Shown in pieces: positions 58,176 through 64,000 of a stretch of DNA of 64,000 nt. Source of the stretch: Agrobacterium sp. a22-2. Its GTDB lineage: Bacteria > Pseudomonadota > Alphaproteobacteria > Rhizobiales > Rhizobiaceae. Below the pieces are notes generated by a model that was given only the letters and a program-made list of their open reading frames with translations, ran no database searches and was not told the origin of the DNA. A program made the position numbers and the translations under genes. The stretch spans positions 62,001 through 126,000 of the forward strand of contig NZ_JAAXMM010000004.1 of NCBI RefSeq assembly GCF_012276985.1, read 5' to 3'. The first letter of the stretch is position 1. Every line of letters starts with the position of its first letter.

Positions 58176-59363
58176 ATGCGACTTTGGAAACAGTTTCTGA
58201 TCAGTGCAGTACTGCTGTTTGTTTGTTTCGTCGGCTGGGTCGTCTTCGTGCCGGGCGCTGCGGATACATTGGCGCGGCTCGGCCTGCCGGACAGCGTGGT
58301 GGCCATGCTGCGTCCGTCGCAAACGGCCGAGCCGGCGCCCGCCAGTGGCAAGGCATCGGCCTCCGGAGCGGGCAATGCCGGCAGCGGCCAGTCCCGCCGC
58401 GGCGGTCCGCAGGCGACGCTGGTGGCTACCAAGCCCGTGGTCAACGGCATCGTCAACGATAGGCTGAATGCGATCGGCAATGGCGAGGCCATCCAGTCGG
58501 TGACCGTCATGCCGCAGGCGACCGGCACGATCAACGAGATCCTGGTCTCGTCCGGCGAAAGGGTGACCAAGGGGCAGGTTCTGGCGCGCCTTGACGATGA
58601 CGAGCAGGTGATCCTGCGGGATCAGGCTGAAGTTCTGCTGCGCAGCGCGACCGAAAAATCCGCGTCCTACAAAAACCTGGCAAGCTTCTCCCGTCTCGAG
58701 GTTCTCGATGCGCAGATCGCCGTCGAGACGGCGCAGCTTGATCTGACCAATGCCCAATTGAGCCTCAAGCGGCGCTCGATCGTCGCGCCGATCGACGGGA
58801 TCGTCGGCATCGTTGCGGTCAATATCGGCGACAATGCCACGACGTCCACCAGCGTGGTGTCGATCGACAACCGCTCCGAACTGCTGGTCGATTTCTGGGC
58901 GCCGGAGCGCTTCGCGATCGCCGTCAAGCCCGGCATGCCGGTCGAGGCCAGTTCAGTCGCCCGGCCGGGCAAGGTCTTCTCCGGTGAAGTGGAAGCCGTC
59001 GACAACCGTCTCGACGAGGCCAGCCGTACCATCCGCATTCGCGCCCGCATTCCCAACACCGACGACGAATTGCGGGCCGGCATGTCGTTCGGCGTGACCA
59101 TGGCCTTTCCCGGCGAGACCTATCCGTCCGTCGATCCGTTGGCCATCCAGTGGGATTCGGAAGGTTCGTTCGTCTGGCAGATCCGCGACGACAAGTCGAC
59201 GAAGACGCGGGTCCGCATCATCCAGCGCAATCCGGATTCCGTTCTGGTCGATGCCGATCTCAAAGAAGGCGATGCCATTGCCATTGAAGGCTTGCAACGG
59301 GTTCGGGAAGGGGGCACCGTGCGTATTGCCGGTGCGGCGGAGACGGCTGAGGTGGCAAGCTGA
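58176..59363 (+). CDS. RND efflux periplasmic adaptor (membrane fusion protein)
   Basis: A 395-residue adaptor with an N-terminal anchor helix (LWKQFLISAVLLFVCFVGW) and a long Gly/Ser/Ala-rich linker. The lipoyl half-domains flank a coiled-coil hairpin (QATGTINEILVSSGERVTKGQ, then RSIVAPIDGIVGIVAVN), followed by a beta-barrel and membrane-proximal domain. It links the RND pump to an outer-membrane channel. The TGA overlaps the pump ATG by one base; no TolC-type gene or regulator is nearby. Confidence 0.93.
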   Translation: MRLWKQFLISAVLLFVCFVGWVVFVPGAADTLARLGLPDSVVAMLRPSQTAEPAPASGKASASGAGNAGSGQSRRGGPQATLVATKPVVNGIVNDRLNAIGNGEAIQSVTVMPQATGTINEILVSSGERVTKGQVLARLDDDEQVILRDQAEVLLRSATEKSASYKNLASFSRLEVLDAQIAVETAQLDLTNAQLSLKRRSIVAPIDGIVGIVAVNIGDNATTSTSVVSIDNRSELLVDFWAPERFAIAVKPGMPVEASSVARPGKVFSGEVEAVDNRLDEASRTIRIRARIPNTDDELRAGMSFGVTMAFPGETYPSVDPLAIQWDSEGSFVWQIRDDKSTKTRVRIIQRNPDSVLVDADLKEGDAIAIEGLQRVREGGTVRIAGAAETAEVAS

Positions 59364-62300
59364 TGAGCGTTGAATCCAACAGTCATGGTGGCAGCAGCAG
59401 TGGGGGTGCGTCGAACACCTTTACCGCGATGTTCGTGCGGCGACCGATCTTTGCGGCCGTATTGAATACTCTGCTGGTGGTCGCAGGCCTTGCCGCCCTG
59501 TTCGGTGTCGAAGTGCGCGAGCTGCCGGATGTGGATCAACCGGTTATCACGGTTAGAACCACCTATGATGGCGCTTCGGCGCAGACCATCGATCAGGAAC
59601 TGACCGAAGTCATCGAGGGGGCCGTCGCCCGCGTCAGCGGCCTGAAATCGATCTCGTCCTCTTCGCAGTTTGGGTCAAGCCGCGTAACACTGGAATTCAA
59701 CGATACCGCCGATCTTGCCGTGGCCGCCAACGATGTGCGCGACGCCCTTGGCCGGATCACCGACCAGTTGCCGGACGACGCCGACGAGCCGCGCATCGTC
59801 AAGGCCGATTCCGATTCCCAGCCGATCATGCGGCTTGCCGCCACGTCCTCGACGCTCAGCATGGAAGACCTGACGCTGCTGGTCGAAAACGAGATTTCCG
59901 ACCGGCTTGCGGCCGTCGACGGCGTTGCCGACGTGGAGCTCTACGGCGACCAGGAGAAGGTGTTTCGCGTCGATGTCGACCAATCGGCGCTGGCCAGCCG
60001 CGGGCTGACGATCGCGGATCTGTCGGACGCGTTGCAGACGGCGGCTTTCGACGTGCCGGCAGGCTCGCTGGAATCGGCGACGCAGGACATCGTCGTGCGG
60101 GCCACGGCCAATCTGTCGACGCCTGAGGATTTCGAAAATATCCTGATCGGCGGCAACCGGGTGCGGCTGCGCGACGTGGCGACCGTGATGCTCGGCGCCG
60201 ATGACGGCACCACGGCGCTGCGGTCGAACGGCGTGCAGGGCGTCGGCCTTGGCATCATCCGCCAGGCGCAGTCCAATACGCTGAATATTTCGGCGGGTGT
60301 CGAGGCGGCTGTCGCCGAAATGTCGAAAACCCTGCCGGAAGGCACACGGATTGCCATTACCAGCAATGATGCAGTCTTCATCCAGGGCGCCCTGCACGAG
60401 GTGGAGATCGCACTGTCGCTGTCGGCCTTCATCGTCGTGGTGGTGATCTACCTGTTCCTGCGCGACTGGCGCGCCACGTTGATCCCGGCGCTGACCATGC
60501 CGGTGGCACTGATCGGCACCTTGATCGCCATCTATCTTGTCGGCTTTTCCATCAACATCCTGACGCTGCTCGCCATCGTTCTGGCGACCGGGCTTGTGGT
60601 GGACGACGCTATCGTCGTTCTGGAGAACATCGTCAGGCGCCGCACCGAAGGCATGGGGCCGCGGGCTGCCGCCGTGCTCGGCACCCAGGAAGTGTTCTTT
60701 GCCGTCATCGCGACGACAGCGACGCTCGCCGCCGTGTTCATTCCGCTATCCTTCCTGCCGGGGCAACTCGGCGGGCTTTTCCGAGAGTTCGGTTTCGTGC
60801 TGGCGTTTGCCGTTGCCCTGTCGTCGGTGACGGCGCTGACGCTCTGCCCGATGCTGGCGTCCCGCATGCTGACACGGCCGATGGCGGAAAAGCACGGGCC
60901 TCTCGACTGGTTCGGCAAGGCATTTGCCGGCCTCTATGCCCGGACATTGCAATCCTGCTTCAACGCGCCCATGGTGGTCATCGCGTTTTCCATCGTGTTT
61001 TCCGTGGCGGCCTATGGCGCCTTTCTGCTGGTGCCGAACGAGCTGACGCCGCAGGAAGACAGGGCCGTGGTGCTGATGCGGCTGACCGCGCCGCAGGGGG
61101 TGAGCCTCAGCTACACCCAGGACCAATTGCAGCGGGTCGAGGAAAATCTGCAGCCGTTGCGCGACAGCGGCGAGATCCGCAACATCTTTTCCATCTCCGG
61201 GCAGGGCGGCTCGTCGAACAGCGGCTTCATGGTGCTGACGCTGGCGCCGTGGGCCGAGCGCGAACGGACGCAGAATGACATTGTCGCCGATGTCAATACG
61301 GCCGCTGCGAAGGTGCCGGGTCTGCGCGGCTTCGCGATGCAACAGAACAGCCTGCGCATCCGCGGCGCCGGCAACGGCCTGCAGATGGCCATCGTCGGCA
61401 ACAATCACGCCGAACTGACGCAGGCGGCGATCAAGCTGGTTCAGCAGATGGGCACGACCGGCCTGTTCGACACGCCGCGCCTGCAGACCGAACCGAGCCA
61501 GGCGCAGATCTCCGTGACCGTCAGCCGCGAACGCGCTTCCGATCTCGGCATCGATATCGATGGGCTGGGCACGGCGCTGCAGTCGCTTCTGGAAGGTCGT
61601 TCGGTTGTCGATGTCTTCGTCGACGGCGAGGCCATCCCGGTGAAACTGACCTCCACCACCCGTCCGGTCGACGATCCGACGGATCTCGAAAACATCTTCC
61701 TGAAAGCCGGCGATGGCCGGATCGTGCCGGTGTCGACGATTGCCAACCTTGAGGAAAAGGCCGTTGCGCCGGAACTCAACCGCGAGCAGCAGATGGCATC
61801 TGTGGCCTTCTCCGCCGGCCTGAAGGAGGGCGTGTCGCTCGGTCAGGCTGTCGAGCAGGTGACGGCGCTGGCTCAGCCGCTGTTGCCGCCCGGCGCGCGC
61901 CTGAAGCCGCTTGCCGAAGCTGCGACGCTTGCCGAAAACTCGAACGGCATGCTTCTGACCTTTGGCTTTGCCATTGCCATCATCTTCCTGGTTCTGGCGG
62001 CCCAGTTCGAAAGCGTCCTGTCGTCGCTGATCATCATGTCGACCGTGCCGCTTGGCCTTGCCTGCGCGGTGTTCGCCCTGGTGGTCACCGGCTCTAGCCT
62101 CAACGTCTACAGCCAGATCGGCCTTGTGCTGCTGGTCGGCGTCATGGCCAAGAACGGCATCCTGATCGTCGAATTTGCCAATCAGCTGCGCGACCGTGGC
62201 GAGGATGTGCGCTCGGCCATCGAGAAGGCGTGCAAGCTTCGGCTTCGGCCGGTCATGATGACGATGATCGCGACCGTGATCGGCGGCGTTCCGCTGGTGC

Positions 62301-62530
62301 TGGCCGAAGGGGCAGGCGCCGAGGCCCGCATCGCGCTGGGATGGGTCATCGTCGGTGGCCTTGGCCTGGCAACGCTTGTTACGCTCTATATCACGCCCGT
62401 GGCCTATCTTCTGATCGCCCGCTTCGCCAAGCCGCATGCCGATGAAGAGCAGCGGTTCCATAAGGAATTGGCACTGGCGTCGCGCACACCGGCCAAGGAA
62501 CAGGACACGCTGCCGATCGCGGCCGAGTGA
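59363..62530 (+). CDS. RND efflux permease (AcrB/MexB-like)
   Basis: A 1055-residue inner-membrane transporter of the hydrophobe/amphiphile RND type. There are 12 membrane segments, with large periplasmic loops after the first and seventh. The proton-relay aspartates are in GLVVDDAIVVLENI of TM4, and FVPLSFLPG-like and GVMAKNGILIVEFANQLRD signatures match the family. Substrates (drugs, solvents, plant compounds) cannot be told from the sequence. Confidence 0.95.
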   Translation: MSVESNSHGGSSSGGASNTFTAMFVRRPIFAAVLNTLLVVAGLAALFGVEVRELPDVDQPVITVRTTYDGASAQTIDQELTEVIEGAVARVSGLKSISSSSQFGSSRVTLEFNDTADLAVAANDVRDALGRITDQLPDDADEPRIVKADSDSQPIMRLAATSSTLSMEDLTLLVENEISDRLAAVDGVADVELYGDQEKVFRVDVDQSALASRGLTIADLSDALQTAAFDVPAGSLESATQDIVVRATANLSTPEDFENILIGGNRVRLRDVATVMLGADDGTTALRSNGVQGVGLGIIRQAQSNTLNISAGVEAAVAEMSKTLPEGTRIAITSNDAVFIQGALHEVEIALSLSAFIVVVVIYLFLRDWRATLIPALTMPVALIGTLIAIYLVGFSINILTLLAIVLATGLVVDDAIVVLENIVRRRTEGMGPRAAAVLGTQEVFFAVIATTATLAAVFIPLSFLPGQLGGLFREFGFVLAFAVALSSVTALTLCPMLASRMLTRPMAEKHGPLDWFGKAFAGLYARTLQSCFNAPMVVIAFSIVFSVAAYGAFLLVPNELTPQEDRAVVLMRLTAPQGVSLSYTQDQLQRVEENLQPLRDSGEIRNIFSISGQGGSSNSGFMVLTLAPWAERERTQNDIVADVNTAAAKVPGLRGFAMQQNSLRIRGAGNGLQMAIVGNNHAELTQAAIKLVQQMGTTGLFDTPRLQTEPSQAQISVTVSRERASDLGIDIDGLGTALQSLLEGRSVVDVFVDGEAIPVKLTSTTRPVDDPTDLENIFLKAGDGRIVPVSTIANLEEKAVAPELNREQQMASVAFSAGLKEGVSLGQAVEQVTALAQPLLPPGARLKPLAEAATLAENSNGMLLTFGFAIAIIFLVLAAQFESVLSSLIIMSTVPLGLACAVFALVVTGSSLNVYSQIGLVLLVGVMAKNGILIVEFANQLRDRGEDVRSAIEKACKLRLRPVMMTMIATVIGGVPLVLAEGAGAEARIALGWVIVGGLGLATLVTLYITPVAYLLIARFAKPHADEEQRFHKELALASRTPAKEQDTLPIAAE

Positions 62531-62564
62531 TCGCCAAGAACCTCGGCACAAAGGGAATATACGT

Positions 62565-63305
62565 TTGACGACATCGACGATTGATATCGCCATGGGCGAC
62601 GGCGTGGCCAAAGGCTTTCTTGCCATGCCGTCATCGGCGTCCGGCCCTGTGCCCGGCATTGTTCTCTATATGGATGCCTTCGGGCCGCGGCCGGCGCTTT
62701 ATTCCATGGCTGAGCGCATGGCAGCGGAAGGTTACGCCGTTCTGGTGCCCGATCTCTACTATCGCCTCGGTCCCTACGGCCCGTTCGAGGCGGCGACGGC
62801 GTTCAAGCATGACGAGACGGCGCGCCAGCTTCGCGGCATGATCGGCGCGACCACTCAGGCGATGACGGAAGCCGATACCGGTTTCTTCATCGCGGCGCTG
62901 GAGGCGGCAGGCGCCAGGGGACCGATCGGCGTCGTTGGCTATTGCATGGGCGGCGCCCGGGCGCTGACGGCGGCGGCGGCCTATCCCGAACGGATCGCAG
63001 CGGCCGCGAGTTTTCACGGCGGAAACCTGGCCAGCGATGCGGTCGACAGCCCGCATCTGCGGGCCGCCGACATCAAGGCGCGGGTCTATGTCGGGACAGC
63101 CGGCATCGACGGTTCGTTTCCGCCGGAGCAATCGACCCGTTTCGTCGAGGCATTCCGTCGTGCCGAGGTGGGGTTTGCCCTGGAAAACTATGTCGGCGCG
63201 GCCCATGGCTGGTGCATTCCGGACCATTCCGGTTATGACGAGACGGCGGCCGAGCGGCATTGGCAGCGGTTGTTGACCCTGTTTGCCGAGACGCTTTGGC
63301 CTTGA
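62565..63305 (+). CDS. Dienelactone hydrolase family protein
   Basis: A 246-residue alpha/beta hydrolase. TTG at 62565 follows AAAGGGA by 8 bp; there is no better start. The nucleophile elbow is GYCMGGARAL, with Cys as nucleophile as in dienelactone hydrolases, and the catalytic His is in YVGAAHGWCIPDHSGYD. DLYYRLGPYGPFEA lies after the oxyanion loop. Role: hydrolysis of lactones or similar esters, substrate unknown. Its TGA overlaps the next TTG start (TTGA). Confidence 0.88.
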   Translation: MTTSTIDIAMGDGVAKGFLAMPSSASGPVPGIVLYMDAFGPRPALYSMAERMAAEGYAVLVPDLYYRLGPYGPFEAATAFKHDETARQLRGMIGATTQAMTEADTGFFIAALEAAGARGPIGVVGYCMGGARALTAAAAYPERIAAAASFHGGNLASDAVDSPHLRAADIKARVYVGTAGIDGSFPPEQSTRFVEAFRRAEVGFALENYVGAAHGWCIPDHSGYDETAAERHWQRLLTLFAETLWP

Positions 63306-63982
63306 CCGTGGACGACGGACCCCGACTGTTGCTCCCGGATGGCGAGGCCAAGAGGTCAGCCTTGATTCGCGACCGGCTGACCTTGCAGGTGCCGTCCGGC
63401 CTCGCGGGAACCAGTCTTTGCGACCTGAAACTCTACCGTGCTGGTTCCTCCAGCGGGCTGTCGAACCTGGTCGGCTCGGCGGCGCCCTATTGGGCGCATC
63501 CGTGGGCTGGCGGCCTGGCGCTGGTGCGCTATATCGCGGAACGGCCCGAAGCGGTCGTTGGCCGCCATGTGCTGGATCTCGGCACCGGCGGCGGGCTGGT
63601 GGCCATTGCCGCGGCGCTGACGGGGGCAGCCTCGGTTACCGGAATCGATATCGATGCCTGGGCGATTTCGGCGGCGCGGTTGAACGCGGACGCCAATGGC
63701 GTCGACGCCCAATTTTTGCAGGGTGACGTGGCCGACGTGGCGCTGGCCGGCTTCGAGATGATCCTGGTTGGCGATCTCTTCTATGACAGGGATCTGGCGT
63801 GCACTGTATCGATCGTCCTGGCGTCGGCCGTGGCGCGCGGCATCCCCGTGTTGGTCGGCGATCCCGGGCGAAAACCGTTGCCGCGGGCGCGTCTGCTTGA
63901 TGTGGTCGAGTATCCCGTCGCGGATTTTGGTGATCCGCCGGGCACGGTCTCGGCAACCGGCAGGGTCTACCGCTGGGTTTGA
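63302..63982 (+). CDS. Class I methyltransferase, possibly ETF-beta lysine methyltransferase-like
   Basis: About 226 residues, from TTG (63302) overlapping the hydrolase stop. SAM motif I is HVLDLGTGGGLVAIAAALTG, and motif IV is MILVGDLFYDRDL, like the DLFYE motif of METTL20-type protein-lysine methyltransferases; PYWAHPWAGGLALVRYI precedes the SAM fold as in that family. The electron-transfer flavoprotein beta subunit is the likely target, but the assignment is tentative. The last 18 bases of the window follow it. Confidence 0.8.
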   Translation: MTVDDGPRLLLPDGEAKRSALIRDRLTLQVPSGLAGTSLCDLKLYRAGSSSGLSNLVGSAAPYWAHPWAGGLALVRYIAERPEAVVGRHVLDLGTGGGLVAIAAALTGAASVTGIDIDAWAISAARLNADANGVDAQFLQGDVADVALAGFEMILVGDLFYDRDLACTVSIVLASAVARGIPVLVGDPGRKPLPRARLLDVVEYPVADFGDPPGTVSATGRVYRWV

Positions 63983-64000
63983 TGCGACGACGCGTGGGGG

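Noticed and set aside
57900..58757. Extension of the uvrD frame upstream into the RND adaptor gene
   Set aside because: The extra residues match nothing and cover the adaptor's coding region. The ATG at 57899 gives a normal UvrD length.
60746..62659. A 637-codon minus-strand frame opposite the RND pump
   Set aside because: Antisense shadow with low-complexity His/Arg content.

Overview
The window is a 64 kb piece of a GC-rich alphaproteobacterial chromosome. Several features point to Rhizobiaceae (the Rhizobium/Agrobacterium/Allorhizobium group): the dcw order mraZ-rsmH-ftsL-ftsI-murE-murF-mraY-murD-ftsW-murG-murC-murB / ddl-ftsQ-ftsA-ftsZ-lpxC, an FtsZ with a long Pro/Ala-rich linker, CtrA-like promoter boxes, and small families common in rhizobia (DUF1127, DUF2164, DUF6074, TIGR02587/TIGR02588). 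I see no tRNA, rRNA operon, insertion sequence, prophage or CRISPR array. The window looks like core chromosome throughout.

Layout. 1-980: 3' part of an FAD-dependent oxidoreductase. 1048-1445: RNase P RNA. 1581-15692: the first half of the dcw cluster. It starts with a CtrA-like box and four exactly 10-bp-spaced MraZ boxes, and ends with an intrinsic terminator after murB. 15779-16636: a membrane GGDEF protein lying inside the cluster. 16752-23272: its own promoter region, ddl-ftsQ-ftsA-ftsZ (terminator) and lpxC (terminator). 23466-30765: bamD, recN, a cardiolipin synthase, an EEP-family phosphatase/nuclease and ligA. 30784-36278 (minus strand): the TIGR02588/TIGR02587 pair, a MAPEG protein, an ArsR-SRPBCC fusion regulator, a DEAD-box RNA helicase with a Lys-rich repeat tail, and a GNAT acetyltransferase. 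36524-44521: a DnaQ-like exonuclease, CreA, a small exported protein, a cheW/receptor pair, a DUF2189 membrane protein, a 52-residue membrane protein, SCO1, prmA, and a DUF1127 gene followed by anti-Shine-Dalgarno hairpins. 44863-53178: aminopeptidase P, azlCD, DUF2164, panBC, pncA and a PQQ glucose dehydrogenase. 53288-63982: a DUF6074 protein, a divergent cupin/LysR pair, UvrD, an RND efflux pair, a dienelactone hydrolase and a small methyltransferase.

How the genes work together. The first 23 kb makes the peptidoglycan precursor lipid II (MurC-G, MraY, Ddl), exports and polymerises it at the septum (FtsW, FtsI) and assembles the divisome (FtsL, FtsQ, FtsA, FtsZ); LpxC and BamD add outer-membrane biogenesis. 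The sequence suggests this is tied to the cell cycle through CtrA and autoregulated by MraZ.

The most interesting non-coding signal is downstream of the DUF1127 gene (44203-44347, minus strand). Two strong hairpins there present C-rich CUCCUC loops, followed by a further hairpin and a terminator. This resembles the CcsR/cuckoo (alpha-r14-like) sRNAs that accompany DUF1127 RNA-binding proteins in other alphaproteobacteria.
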